Below, piece after piece: positions 53,906 to 63,599 of a stretch of 64,000 nt of DNA. The stretch is from Sphingopyxis sp. (GTDB lineage: Bacteria > Pseudomonadota > Alphaproteobacteria > Sphingomonadales > Sphingomonadaceae): positions 19,007-83,006 of the forward strand of contig JASBSJ010000044.1 in NCBI GenBank assembly GCA_030148985.1, given 5' to 3'. Under the pieces are notes generated by a model, which had not been told where the DNA came from, searched no databases, and saw only the letters and a program-made list of their open reading frames with translations. Made by a program: the position numbers and the translations under genes. The stretch's first letter is position 1, and the number at the start of each line of letters is the position of its first letter.

Positions 53906-55045
53906 ATGACCGACCTGCCCCAAACCAACCTGACCATGCTGACGCTTGTGAAGCCCGAAGGGCAGCTGGAAGTGTCGCTCGAGCGGCGGCCTATGCCCGA
54001 ACCGAAAGCGCATGAGGTCGTGGTGAAGCTGCTCGCGGCGCCGATCAACCCGTCGGACCTGGGCCTGCTGTTCGGCGGCGCCGACATGAGCACCGCGCGC
54101 GCTTCGGAGCGCGATGGGCTGCCCGTGCTGACCGCCGATGTTCCGCCCGCGGGAATGCGCGCGATGGCGGGGCGCGTCGGCGAGGCGATGGCGATCGGCA
54201 ACGAAGGCTGCGGCACCGTCGTTGCGGCCGGCGCGTCGGCCGAGGCGCAGGCGCTGCTCGGCAAGACGGTCGCGGTGCTCGGCGGCGAGATGTACGCCGA
54301 ATATCGCTGCCTGCCGGTGCAGATGGCGATGCCGCTGCCCGATGACACCGATCCCAGGGACGGCGCCTCCTGCTTCGTCAACCCGCTCACCAGCCTGGCC
54401 TTTACCGAAACGATGCGGATGGAGGGGCATAGCGCGATCGTCCACACCGCGGCGGCGTCGAATCTGGGTCAGATGCTCGTCAAGATTTGCGCGAAGGACG
54501 GTATCCCGCTGGTCAACATCGTGCGCAGCGACGCGCAGGTCGCGCTGCTGAAAGGCATTGGCGCGCAATATGTCGTGAACAGCAGCGCCGACGATTTCAT
54601 GGAGCGGCTGATCGACGCGATCGCCGAAACGGGCGCGACTATCGGCTTCGACGCGACCGGCGGCGGCAAGCTGGCCGGGCAGATTTTGACCGCGATGGAG
54701 GCGGCGGCGGTGCGGCGCATGACGACATACAGCCGCTATGGCTCGGACACGTTCAAGCAGGTTTATATCTATGGCGCGCTCGACCTGTCGCCGACGACTT
54801 TCTCGGCGCGCAGTTTCGGCCTGACCTGGGCGCTCGGCGGCTTTTTGCTGACGCCGTTCATGGCGAAGGCGGGGGCCGAAGTCGTCGGGCGGATGCGCCA
54901 GCGCGTCGTCGACGAGCTGACGACGACCTTCAAGAGCCATTACAGCCACGAAATCTCGCTGACTGAGGCGCTCGACGTTGAAACCGCGCAGGCCTATAAT
55001 GCCAAGCGGACGGGCGAGAAATATCTGATCCGGCCGCACGGATAA
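53906..55045 (+). CDS. MDR-superfamily dehydrogenase/reductase
   Basis: 379 aa. The N-terminal GroES-like domain is KAHEVVVKLLAAPINPSDLGLLFGGADM, with an insert before GNEGCGTVVAAGASAEAQ. The nucleotide-binding half has AIVHTAAASNLGQMLVKICAKDGIPLVNIVRSDAQVALLKGIGAQYVVNSS. The enzyme is of the zinc-free quinone reductase/enoyl reductase type. Substrate unknown. Alone on the + strand. Confidence 0.88.
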   Translation: MTDLPQTNLTMLTLVKPEGQLEVSLERRPMPEPKAHEVVVKLLAAPINPSDLGLLFGGADMSTARASERDGLPVLTADVPPAGMRAMAGRVGEAMAIGNEGCGTVVAAGASAEAQALLGKTVAVLGGEMYAEYRCLPVQMAMPLPDDTDPRDGASCFVNPLTSLAFTETMRMEGHSAIVHTAAASNLGQMLVKICAKDGIPLVNIVRSDAQVALLKGIGAQYVVNSSADDFMERLIDAIAETGATIGFDATGGGKLAGQILTAMEAAAVRRMTTYSRYGSDTFKQVYIYGALDLSPTTFSARSFGLTWALGGFLLTPFMAKAGAEVVGRMRQRVVDELTTTFKSHYSHEISLTEALDVETAQAYNAKRTGEKYLIRPHG

Positions 55046-55048
55046 GGA

Positions 55049-55080
55049 AAGGGCCCACCGGCGGTGGCCGGTGAGCCCTT
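55049..55080. terminator. Bidirectional hairpin between the MDR gene and pspC
   Basis: AAGGGC-CACCGGC / GCCGGTG-GCCCTT hairpin immediately after the MDR stop and 61 bases from the convergent pspC stop. U-rich tracts are weak on both sides. Confidence 0.5.
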
Positions 55081-55140
55081 GATTTCGGGAATGTGGGGCC
55101 GGTGAACGGAGCGCCTGTGGCGACCGGCCCGAGGGCTGTC

Positions 55141-55320
55141 CTATGGCGCGAGGATCGCAACGGTCAGGTACAGCAGCAGCGGCAGGCCGAAGCCCAACAG
55201 CGTCAGGGCGGCAAAGGCGACGCGTGTCCACAAGACATCGAAGCCGAAGTGGTCCGCCATCCCGGCGCACACGCCGAAGATGATGCCGTTCCGGCGATTC
55301 TTGCGAAAACCCTGTTTCAT
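55141..55320 (-). CDS. pspC: PspC-domain membrane protein (59 aa)
   Basis: The gene is below the track's size limit. It reads MKQGFRKNRRNGIIFGVCAGMADHFGFDVLWTRVAFAALTLL..., ending in LTVAILAP. GIIFGVCAGMADHFGFDVLWTRVAF is the PspC signature, followed by one hydrophobic helix. PspC senses or counters inner-membrane stress in the phage-shock response. It is preceded by a 42-aa gene and a sigma-54-type promoter; pspA and pspB are not adjacent. Confidence 0.88.
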   Translation of the reverse strand: MKQGFRKNRRNGIIFGVCAGMADHFGFDVLWTRVAFAALTLLGFGLPLLLYLTVAILAP

Positions 55321-55381
55321 TTCTTTCCTTTCGATCCCGACCCGAGGGGCCGGCGTTCTTTGCGGGGAGGTTGTCAGCCGA

Positions 55382-55510
55382 TCAGACGATCAGCTGACCA
55401 ACCTGCGCACCATTCTGGCCGACGATCGCGAACAGCATCGCCGAGGCGTAAAGCGAGGCGAAAGCGGCGAGGGCGTAGCTCTTGACGGCGTTGACGTTGA
55501 AATGGGCCAT
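55382..55510 (-). CDS. Small membrane-associated protein (42 aa), psp-linked
   Basis: MAHFNVNAVKSYALAAFASLYASAMLFAIVGQNGAQVGQLIV, with Shine-Dalgarno GGAAGG before the ATG (it is the end of the longer track ORF 55382-55693). It has one hydrophobic segment (about 12-31). It lies 61 bp upstream of pspC and is the first gene after the sigma-54-type promoter. No family recognised; co-expression with pspC suggests a membrane-stress role. Confidence 0.72.
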   Translation of the reverse strand: MAHFNVNAVKSYALAAFASLYASAMLFAIVGQNGAQVGQLIV

Positions 55511-55566
55511 GATTTTTTCCTTCCTTGAACCTTCCATCCGGACCATCCGGTGGATGCCAACAGTTA

Positions 55567-55582
55567 TGCAGGAGGCGTGCCA
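55567..55582 (-). promoter_or_regulatory. Sigma-54 (RpoN) promoter for the 42-aa gene and pspC
   Basis: Minus-strand TGGCACGCCTCCTGCA has the -24 GG and -12 GC with exactly 10 bases between them, very close to TGGCACG-N4-TTGCA. Transcription would start about 45 bases before the 42-aa ATG. Confidence 0.75.
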
Positions 55583-55593
55583 ATTGCATTCAT

Positions 55594-55609
55594 CCGCGGT
55601 TAACCGCGG
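55594..55609. promoter_or_regulatory. 16-bp perfect palindrome CCGCGGTTAACCGCGG
   Basis: It lies just upstream of the sigma-54 element and is followed on the + strand by TTTTTT. It may be an enhancer-binding-protein site. Alternatively it is a terminator-like hairpin with no obvious upstream + strand gene. Confidence 0.45.
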
Positions 55610-55761
55610 TTTTTTGGTTCCATCGAAAATTTGATAACGCGGAATTTGCGCTTGATGAGTGAATTTTCCCAACGATAGGGAAATATCGCACACGATTGCG
55701 GGCGGCCCTATGCGCGTCGGCGCTGGCGTCGCCGCATCGGCTGCGGTAGGCGCGGTCGGGC

Positions 55762-56871
55762 ATGACGCTTGTCCGCCTCTCGCTGACCGATTTTCGCAAT
55801 CATGCCGGCGCCGAGCTGGCGGCTGGGCCGGGGCTGGTCGCGCTGCACGGCGACAATGGCGCGGGCAAGACGAATATATTGGAGGCGATATCGCTGCTCG
55901 CGCCGGGGCGCGGGCTGCGCCGCGCGCCGCTGTCCGACATGGTGCGTGATGGTGCGGCGGGCGGCTTTGCGATCTTTGCCGAGGTTGCGGCGGCGGAGGA
56001 ATTGCCGCCGGTCGCGCTGGGGACGGGGATCGAACCCGCGCAGCCCGGACGGCGGATCGTCCGCATCAACGGCGCAGCCGCCGCCGCGACGGCGCTGGGC
56101 GAATGGCTGGCGATATTGTGGTTGACCCCGGCGATGGACCGGCTGTTCGTCGAGACCGCGGGCAACCGGCGCCGCTTTCTCGACCGCCTCGTCCTCGCGC
56201 TTGACCCGCGCCACGCGCAGCACGGCAACCGCTATGAAGCGGCACTGCGCGCGCGCGGCAAGCTGCTTGCGGACCTTTCAGCCGCCGATACGACGTGGCT
56301 CGCGAGCCTTGAGGCGCAGCTCGCCGACCATGGCGCGGCGATGGACGCGGCGCGGCTCAATACGCTGGCGGCGCTGGCGGCCGAGCTGGCGGGGCAGCCC
56401 GATGCGCCCTTTGCACGGCCGCTGCTGACGCTGGTCGACAGCGAGGGCAAGGAACGCGCCGCGTCGCATAGCGCCGAGGCGCTGAGGGCGCTGTTCGCCG
56501 CGCGCCGGCGGATCGACGCCGCCGCGGGCCGCGCGACCGCGGGGCCGCACCGCGACGATCTGGCGGCGGTTCATGCCGTTACCGGCCGGGCCGCCGCACG
56601 CTGTTCGACGGGCGAGCAAAAGGCGATGCTGCTGTCGCTCGTCCTCGCGCATGGCGATTGCGTCGCAAGGCTTCGCGGCCAGCGGCCGGTGCTGCTGCTC
56701 GATGAGGTCGCGGCGCATCTCGACCCGCTGCGCCGCGCGGCGCTTTATGAGCGGCTCGCGGGGCAGGGCGGGCAGGCGTGGCTGACCGGGACCGAAGCGG
56801 CGCTGTTCGACGCGATGCCGGGACCGGTGACGCGCTATCGCATCGCGGGCGGGCGGATCGCTGCTGCTTAG
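55762..56871 (+). CDS. recF: DNA replication/repair protein RecF
   Basis: 369 aa. The SMC-like ABC ATPase has Walker [26 protein letters not shown], the signature region ([17 protein letters not shown]) and Walker [19 protein letters not shown]. RecF with RecO/R loads RecA at single-strand gaps. It is not next to dnaN here. Convergent with the MipA gene; the stop codons overlap by 4 bases. Confidence 0.96.
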   Translation: MTLVRLSLTDFRNHAGAELAAGPGLVALHGDNGAGKTNILEAISLLAPGRGLRRAPLSDMVRDGAAGGFAIFAEVAAAEELPPVALGTGIEPAQPGRRIVRINGAAAAATALGEWLAILWLTPAMDRLFVETAGNRRRFLDRLVLALDPRHAQHGNRYEAALRARGKLLADLSAADTTWLASLEAQLADHGAAMDAARLNTLAALAAELAGQPDAPFARPLLTLVDSEGKERAASHSAEALRALFAARRRIDAAAGRATAGPHRDDLAAVHAVTGRAAARCSTGEQKAMLLSLVLAHGDCVARLRGQRPVLLLDEVAAHLDPLRRAALYERLAGQGGQAWLTGTEAALFDAMPGPVTRYRIAGGRIAAA

Positions 56872-57665
56872 CGGTTCCCGCCGAAGGTGTAGCTGAGCGC
56901 GACGCCCACCGACGGCTGGCTGCGCGAACCGAGCTGGCGCACGACGGGCGAATCCGCCGCATCACCGACGAGCCGGTCGTAGCGGCCATAGACGCCGATG
57001 CCCCAGCGTCGGCTGAGCTGGCGCAGATAGCCCGCGGTCACGCCGACCGACTGCACGCCGCCGCTTGGATCGAAGGCAGGAAGGCCCGACGTTGCCGCCG
57101 CGTCCGGAGTCACGCCGAAATAGGCGCGGTGGTATTTGGCATCGCCCAGCGTTATGCGCGGACCGATCGAAAACAGCCAGTCGTCGCCCGATCGCGCGAC
57201 GTAATCGGCGCTGACTTCGCCGACCCAGCCCTTGTGGCCGGAAAAGGCCTTGCGCCCCTCGACGCGCAGGCGGAGCGCGGGGGTGAGGTTCACTTGCGCA
57301 AAACCGCCCGCCTCGAACGAGAAACCGACGCTTGGCAGGTCGGCGCCGATGTCCGACGCCTTGCGTTTGCCGATGAAGCCGAGCGCAGGACCGAAGGCGA
57401 AATCGCCCGAATGGACGAGCGGCGATCCGAAGCTTTCGTCGGGGGCCTCGAACTCGAAATTCTCGCCCTCGCGCGCCCGCGACAGATCGATATAGGGGCC
57501 GACGCTGAATTTATCGGCGCCGGGCCATGAGGGCGACAATTGCGGCCCGAGGATCAGGCGCGTGCGTTTTTCGCTGCCCTCGCCCTCGGCTTGTGCGTGG
57601 GCCGGTGCGGACACTGCCGCGAGCGCGATGAGGAGAAGGGAGGCAGACTTGTTTCGATCGGTCAT
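56868..57665 (-). CDS. MipA/OmpV-family outer-membrane protein
   Basis: 265 aa. Signal peptide [20 protein letters not shown]. The beta-barrel contains [46 protein letters not shown] and [36 protein letters not shown], with terminal [11 protein letters not shown]. These are the MipA/OmpV landmarks. MipA links murein enzymes in E. coli, but the barrel's role here is unknown. Confidence 0.92.
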   Translation of the reverse strand: MTDRNKSASLLLIALAAVSAPAHAQAEGEGSEKRTRLILGPQLSPSWPGADKFSVGPYIDLSRAREGENFEFEAPDESFGSPLVHSGDFAFGPALGFIGKRKASDIGADLPSVGFSFEAGGFAQVNLTPALRLRVEGRKAFSGHKGWVGEVSADYVARSGDDWLFSIGPRITLGDAKYHRAYFGVTPDAAATSGLPAFDPSGGVQSVGVTAGYLRQLSRRWGIGVYGRYDRLVGDAADSPVVRQLGSRSQPSVGVALSYTFGGNR

Positions 57666-57803
57666 GCGAGATCCTTGTTGTTCCGCATGAAATTCCCTGC
57701 GGAGCGTTTCGTTCCTGTTCAGACCCCGAGGGGGCCGGAATCGCGGCCTATCGGTAGACGGAGCAGTGAAAGCGCGGCCTTACGGGAATGATGAAAATTC
57801 GCG

Positions 57804-58859
<1,056 letters not shown>

Positions 58860-58981
58860 TTAGTCGGAAAGCGGCACTTTGGCTAGGTTGCCGCGCCGAA
58901 CGCCTGGCTTGCGTTGCCGCCCGGCGTGCGTACAAGCGGCGCAGGGCGAAAAGCCATAAACAATCAAAGGGGAGCCACTTT

Positions 58982-60379
58982 ATGTCCGACAGCCTGATGC
59001 GCCGCAAATCGATCGTCCCGGATCAGCCGGACGGACAAGGACTGGCGCGGACATTGGGCTGGCCGCATCTGATCGCGCTGGGTGTCGGGGCGATCGTCGG
59101 CACGGGCATTTTGACGCTGATCGGCGTCGGCGCCGACAAGGCGGGGCCGGCGGTGATCCTGTCTTTTGCCGTCGCCGGGCTGATCTGCGCCTGCGCGGCG
59201 CTCGCCTATGCCGAAATGGCGACGATGATCCCCGCGTCGGGCAGCGCCTATACCTATAGCTATGTGGTGATCGGCGAGATTATCGCCTGGGTGGTCGGGT
59301 GGAGCCTGATCCTGGAATATTCCTTGGTGGTCAGCGCGGTCGCGGTCGGCTGGTCGGGTTATGCCGCGCCGCTGCTCGAGGCTTGGGCGGGGGCGCCGAT
59401 GGCCTTGATGCAAGGGCCGGAGCTTGGCGGGATCGTCAACCTGCCGGCGATTGCGATCATCGCGGTCGTGGCGGGACTGTTGCTGGTCGGCACGCGTGAA
59501 AGCGCGACGCTCAATGCATTCCTCGTGCTGGTGAAAGTTCTCGCGCTGGCGATCTTTGTCGCGGTCGCGCTCCCCGCCTTCAACGCCGCCAATCTCGAAC
59601 CCTTCAGCCCCTATGGCTTTGCCAAGCACATGGGCCCCGACGGCGTCGAGCGCGGGGTGATGGCGGCGGCGGCGATCATCTTCTTTGCGTTCTACGGTTT
59701 CGACGCGATCGCGACTGCCGCTGAGGAAACGCGCAATCCCGACCGCGACCTCAAGATCGGTATCATCGGGTCGATGTTCGTCTGCGTCGTCATCTATATC
59801 GCCGTCGCGGTCGCCGCGGTCGGCGCCATCGCCTATACGCGCTTTGCGAACAGCCCCGAACCGCTCGCGCTGATCCTGCGCGAACTCGGCAGTCCGCTCG
59901 CGGCGCAATATCTTGGCGTCTCCGCGGTCATCGCGCTGCCGACGGTCATCCTTGCCTTTTTCTATGGGCAAAGCCGCATCTTCTTCACGATGGCGCGCGA
60001 CGGGCTGCTTCCCGCGAGCCTTGCCAAGCTGTCGTCGCGCGGGACGCCCGTGCGCATCACCATCTTCACCGCGATCGTTGTCGCGATCCTCGCGGGCTTC
60101 ATCCCGCTGGGCGATCTCGCCGCGCTCGCCAATGCAGGGACGCTGGCCGCCTTTACCGCGGTGTCGGTCTGTATGCTCATCATGCGCCGCCGTGCGCCCG
60201 ACGCGCCGCGCACCTTCCGCACGCCCTTGCCGTGGGTGGTCGGGCTCGGCGCGATCGGCGGCTGTATCTATCTTTTCTTCAGCCTGCCGGCGCAGACGCA
60301 ATTCTGGTTCCTCATCTGGAACATCGCGGGCCTTGCGGTCTATTTCCTCTATGCGCGCCGCCATGCGGTGGCGGATTGA
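58982..60379 (+). CDS. APC-family amino-acid permease
   Basis: 465 aa with 12 hydrophobic helices. The start of TM1 has the family's GAIVGTGI, and TM6 has IIFFAFYGFDAIATAAEETRNPDRDLKIGI. This is the cationic-amino-acid (CAT/YfnA-like) branch. It imports amino acids by proton symport or exchange. The neighbouring genes give no substrate hint. Confidence 0.93.
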   Translation: MSDSLMRRKSIVPDQPDGQGLARTLGWPHLIALGVGAIVGTGILTLIGVGADKAGPAVILSFAVAGLICACAALAYAEMATMIPASGSAYTYSYVVIGEIIAWVVGWSLILEYSLVVSAVAVGWSGYAAPLLEAWAGAPMALMQGPELGGIVNLPAIAIIAVVAGLLLVGTRESATLNAFLVLVKVLALAIFVAVALPAFNAANLEPFSPYGFAKHMGPDGVERGVMAAAAIIFFAFYGFDAIATAAEETRNPDRDLKIGIIGSMFVCVVIYIAVAVAAVGAIAYTRFANSPEPLALILRELGSPLAAQYLGVSAVIALPTVILAFFYGQSRIFFTMARDGLLPASLAKLSSRGTPVRITIFTAIVVAILAGFIPLGDLAALANAGTLAAFTAVSVCMLIMRRRAPDAPRTFRTPLPWVVGLGAIGGCIYLFFSLPAQTQFWFLIWNIAGLAVYFLYARRHAVAD

Positions 60380-60418
60380 TCCGCGGCGGCGCGTGAGGGC
60401 GGCGGGCCTGACCGGGCG

Positions 60419-61057
60419 ATGATCCGTTTCGATCGCTCGCAGCAACGGCTCGCCGCGGGAATATCGGCGCTCGCCGGTTTTGTGGACGCGATCGGCTTTG
60501 TCGAATCGGGCGGCTTTTTCGTGTCCTTTATGACCGGCAACTCGACGCGGCTTGCGGTCGGCGTCGCCGAATGGACCTATGCGGGGCTGGTTGCCGGCCT
60601 GATTATCCTGCTGTTCGTCGTCGGCGTTGTTGCGGGATCGCTTGTCGCCGCGCGGGCCGCCGCGCGGCGGAGCGGGGTGATCCTGTTCGGCGTCGCTGCG
60701 TTGCTGGTCGTGGCGGGCGGACTGCGACTTGCCGATCAGGTGGTTGGCGCGGTTGCCTGCCTTGCGGTGGCGATGGGGATGGTCAACGCCGCGGTCGAGG
60801 GACGCGACGGCGCCGTGGTCGGCGTCACCTATATGACCGGAACGCTGGTGCAGATGGGGCAGAAAATGGCCAACGCGCTGCGTGGGACTGGCGACGGGCG
60901 CTGGTTGCCGCATCTGGCGCTGTGGTCGGCGCTTGTCGGCGGCGCCATCATAGGCGCGCGCGTAACGATATGGTCGCCGCTGGCCGCCTATGCGCTGGCG
61001 ATCGCCGGCGCTGTGGCACTGGGCGGCCGCGCGTTATGGGTGGCGCGGCGCGCCTGA
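60419..61057 (+). CDS. YoaK/DUF1275-family membrane protein
   Basis: 212 aa with about six hydrophobic segments. Conserved GFVDAIGFVESGGFFVSFMTGNSTRLAVGVAEWTY near the N-terminus and GMVNAAVEGRDGAVVGVTYMTGTLVQMGQKMANALRG later define DUF1275. Transport is assumed, substrate unknown. It lies 39 bp after the permease. Confidence 0.9.
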   Translation: MIRFDRSQQRLAAGISALAGFVDAIGFVESGGFFVSFMTGNSTRLAVGVAEWTYAGLVAGLIILLFVVGVVAGSLVAARAAARRSGVILFGVAALLVVAGGLRLADQVVGAVACLAVAMGMVNAAVEGRDGAVVGVTYMTGTLVQMGQKMANALRGTGDGRWLPHLALWSALVGGAIIGARVTIWSPLAAYALAIAGAVALGGRALWVARRA

Positions 61058-61075
61058 CGACGCGCCGCGTCCCGA

Positions 61076-61384
61076 TCAATCGAACAATTCGCTGAGGAAG
61101 CTTTTGTGCTTCTTCTTGTAGGGCTTGCCATAATAGCGGTCGTCATAGCCGCGCTCGCGATAGTCCGGCTCGCGATATTGCGGCGGCGGCGGAGGCGCCG
61201 CTTGCGGCCGTGCAGGGGCGGGCGCGGCCGCGGTTTCGCTGCGCTCGATGATCTTGTCCAGTTCGCCGCGATCGAGCCAGACACCGCGGCATTGCGGGCA
61301 ATAGTCGATCTCGATCCCCTGTCGTTCGGACATGACAAGGTTCACGCGGCAGGTCGGGCAGAGCAGCCCCTGGGCATCGGTCAC
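61076..61384 (-). CDS. Zf-TFIIB-domain protein
   Basis: 102 aa. Two CxxC knuckles (LLCPTCRVNLVM and DYCPQCRGVWLDRGELDKII) form the zf-TFIIB zinc ribbon. An Ala/Pro linker and a basic, Tyr-rich tail (YKKKHKSFLSELFD) follow. These small alphaproteobacterial proteins have no established role. Confidence 0.9.
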   Translation of the reverse strand: MTDAQGLLCPTCRVNLVMSERQGIEIDYCPQCRGVWLDRGELDKIIERSETAAAPAPARPQAAPPPPPQYREPDYRERGYDDRYYGKPYKKKHKSFLSELFD

Positions 61385-61513
61385 GCAGACATCCTTTCCT
61401 TACATCGTTTCACGGCGCCGAACGCGCGGGGCGCGTTTTGCGTTCCGCTATTCAGATAGGGGCTGCCAGTCGAACGCCAAGGGGCCTTGCGAAAGGCGAA
61501 GCGGCCGCGCGCA

Positions 61514-62113
61514 TTACAGCCGCTCGATCTTTTGCGCCGCCTCGTCGATCAGCGCGACGATCTTGTGCAGCGCCGCTTCGTCGAGGTCGCGCTCGCCAAG
61601 CCGGTTCATCAGCACGGCGCGCAAATTGCCCATCGCGCGGCGGACCGAGGCGCTGTCGGTGCGCTGGCTTTCCTCGCCAACATCGGTCAGGCGCGCGATC
61701 AGCCGCTCGACCTGCTCGCGGTTTGCATCGAGCTCGGCACGGCCGGCGTCGGTGATCGCGAACAGTTTTTTGGCGCCGTCGCTCTCGGTCGCGGCGATCA
61801 GGCCCATGTCGCCCAGCAGCGTGAGCGTCGGATAGATGACGCCGGGGCTGGGCGCATAGGCGCCGCCGGTCAGCTCCTCGATACCGCGGATGAGGTCGTA
61901 TCCGTGGCGCGGTTCGTCGGCGATCAGCTTCAGAAGGACGAGCCGCAGCTCGCCGCTGTCGAACATCCGACGGCGGCGGCCGCCGCGATCGTCGTCATGC
62001 CCGTGGCGTCCGCCGAAGCCGCGACCGAATCCCTTGCCAAAGCCGCGCCCGCCGCGGTGCATGGCATGACGCGCGCCACAACCGCGGCGGTGCATATATC
62101 CGTAAAACATCAT
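61514..62113 (-). CDS. PadR-family transcriptional regulator
   Basis: 199 aa. A His/Gly/Arg-rich N-terminal extension (MMFYGYMHRRGCGARHAMHRGGRGFGKGF..., about 50 aa) may bind metal. The PadR winged HTH follows: RMFDSGELRLVLLKLIADEPRHGYDLIRGIEELTGGAYAPSPGVIYPTLTLLGDMGLI, then a helical dimerisation tail. The ATG is at 62113, and a palindromic operator lies just upstream (62136-62159). Confidence 0.9.
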   Translation of the reverse strand: MMFYGYMHRRGCGARHAMHRGGRGFGKGFGRGFGGRHGHDDDRGGRRRRMFDSGELRLVLLKLIADEPRHGYDLIRGIEELTGGAYAPSPGVIYPTLTLLGDMGLIAATESDGAKKLFAITDAGRAELDANREQVERLIARLTDVGEESQRTDSASVRRAMGNLRAVLMNRLGERDLDEAALHKIVALIDEAAQKIERL

Positions 62114-62135
62114 TTTTCATTCCTATGAGCGATTC

Positions 62136-62159
62136 AAGATCTTTCTAAGATATATCTTA
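62136..62159. promoter_or_regulatory. PadR-gene operator palindromes
   Basis: AAGATCTT (62136-62143) and TAAGATATATCTTA (62146-62159) are two AAGAT/ATCTT palindromes 23-46 bases before the padR-type start, suggesting autoregulation. Confidence 0.7.
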
Positions 62160-62180
62160 AACATATTTTTGCAAGAGGCG

Positions 62181-62624
62181 TTATCGCGCGCTACGTCCGC
62201 CGCGGCGCAGCGCGAGCGTAGGCGGCTCGAACGCACCGCTGGCGGCGGCTTTCAAAATCCGGCGAAAGGTGGGGCATTCCATATGGCTCGGCGCGCGGCA
62301 CGCCGCCGCGTGGCGCAGCCCGTCGCGCATCGCGGCGAGGCGCGCGATCGTGTGGTCGATCTCGTTGGCCTTGGCCGACAGCGCGGTGCGGTCGAACTGC
62401 GGCGCGTGCTCGGCGGTGAACATCGCCGCGATCTCGTCGAGGCTGAAACCGGCGGCGCGGCCCAGCGAAATCAGCGCCAGCCGGTCGAGGATCGCGGGGC
62501 CGAACAGGCGGCGCAGCCCGCGGCGTCCGATCGAGGCGATCAGCCCGCGCTCTTCATAATAGCGCAGGGTGGAAGCGGGCACCCCCGACCGCCGGGCGAC
62601 TTCGGATATGTCGAGAACAGACAT
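62181..62624 (-). CDS. MerR-family regulator, SoxR-like with reduced cysteine set
   Basis: 147 aa. The HTH MSVLDISEVARRSGVPASTLRYYEERGLIASIGRRGLRRLF closely resembles SoxR. The C-terminal region has only Cys109 and Cys117 (CRAPSHMEC). SoxR's [2Fe-2S] site needs four Cys (CX2CXCX5C). The divergent promoter carries a SoxR-type box. It may be a MerR sensor of organic molecules or oxidants that kept SoxR's DNA specificity. Confidence 0.87.
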   Translation of the reverse strand: MSVLDISEVARRSGVPASTLRYYEERGLIASIGRRGLRRLFGPAILDRLALISLGRAAGFSLDEIAAMFTAEHAPQFDRTALSAKANEIDHTIARLAAMRDGLRHAAACRAPSHMECPTFRRILKAAASGAFEPPTLALRRGGRSAR

Positions 62625-62627
62625 GGC

Positions 62628-62658
62628 TTGACCTCAAGTTGACTTGAAGTGGCAGATT
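62628..62658 (+). promoter_or_regulatory. SoxR-like promoter/operator for the methyltransferase gene
   Basis: TTGACC (62628), a 19-bp spacer and CAGATT (62653). The dyad CCTCAAGTTGACTTGAAG (62632-62649) differs at two or so positions from the E. coli SoxR box CCTCAAGTTAACTTGAGG. Confidence 0.75.
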
Positions 62659-62694
62659 GTCGCGACCGATTCGCAAACACAAGGATGGATTTCG

Positions 62695-63537
62695 ATGACC
62701 AAGGACATGACGACCCCGATCGACCAGGCGGCATTGTGGAACGGACGCGCGGGCGCGACGTGGGTCGCGAAGCAGGCGTTGCTCGACGACCTGTTCGCGC
62801 CGATCGCCGACGCGCTGGCGGATGCGGCCCAGGCGGCGGGAGCACGGCATCTGCTCGACATCGGGTGCGGCACCGGCGCGACGACGCTGGCCGCCGCCCG
62901 GCGCATCGGTGAAGGCGGCACGGCGCTGGGCATCGACATCTCGGCGCCGATGATCGCGCGCGCGAACGAGCGCGGCGCCGCCGAAGGGCTGCCGGTGCGT
63001 TTCATAGAGGGTGACGCGCAAAGCCAGGCGTTCACGTCCGCCGCTTTCGATATGGCGATCTCGCGCTTTGGGGTGATGTTCTTTTCCGACAGCGTCGCTG
63101 CCTTCGCCAATATCCGGCAGGCGATGACGCTCGGCGGCTTGCTGCACGCGATCGCGTGGCGCAGCCCTCGCGATAACGGCTTCATGACCGCTGCCGAACG
63201 CGCGGCGCAGCCGTTGCTGCCCGCGATGCCCGCACGCGATCCCGATGCGCCGGGCCAGTTCGCCTTTGCCGACAAGGACCGTGTCCTGGGGCTGTTGTGG
63301 GACGCGGGGTGGTCGGACATCGACATCGAAACGGTCGATTTTGCGTGCGCTTTTCCCGCGTCCGCGCTCGCGGACTATGTCGCAAGCATGGGGCCGCTTG
63401 GCCTGTTTCTCGCGCAGGTCGATGATGCCGAGCGGGCGCGGATCGTCGATCGGGTGCTGCCGGCGTTCGACCGCTATATCGACGGTGACGCGGTGCGCTT
63501 CACCGCCGCCTGCTGGTCGATCCGTGCGCGCGCCTGA
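62695..63537 (+). CDS. SAM-dependent class I methyltransferase
   Basis: 280 aa from MTKDMTTPIDQAALWNGRAGATWV; the track's 17-residue extension overlaps the operator. SAM motif I is LLDIGCGTGATTLAAARR, and post-I LGIDISAPMIARANERG and FIEGDAQSQAFTSAAFDMAISRFGVMFF follow (UbiE/Methyltransf_11-like). Substrate unknown. Regulated from the SoxR-like promoter by the divergent MerR protein. Confidence 0.9.
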   Translation: MTKDMTTPIDQAALWNGRAGATWVAKQALLDDLFAPIADALADAAQAAGARHLLDIGCGTGATTLAAARRIGEGGTALGIDISAPMIARANERGAAEGLPVRFIEGDAQSQAFTSAAFDMAISRFGVMFFSDSVAAFANIRQAMTLGGLLHAIAWRSPRDNGFMTAAERAAQPLLPAMPARDPDAPGQFAFADKDRVLGLLWDAGWSDIDIETVDFACAFPASALADYVASMGPLGLFLAQVDDAERARIVDRVLPAFDRYIDGDAVRFTAACWSIRARA

Positions 63538-63568
63538 TCCGCGGGCGACGCAGAACGGGCTTCGCGCC

Positions 63569-63596
63569 TTGACTTTGCGGCGATTCGGGCTATGAG
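63569..63596 (+). promoter_or_regulatory. Promoter of the rplJ operon
   Basis: TTGACT and TATGAG with a 16-bp spacer, about 280 bases before rplJ ATG. Good housekeeping-type hexamers. Confidence 0.6.
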
Positions 63597-63599
63597 CGC

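Noticed and set aside
58964-60913. 649-aa minus-strand ORF antisense to the APC permease
   Set aside because: Shadow ORF, extremely Arg/Asp/His-rich.
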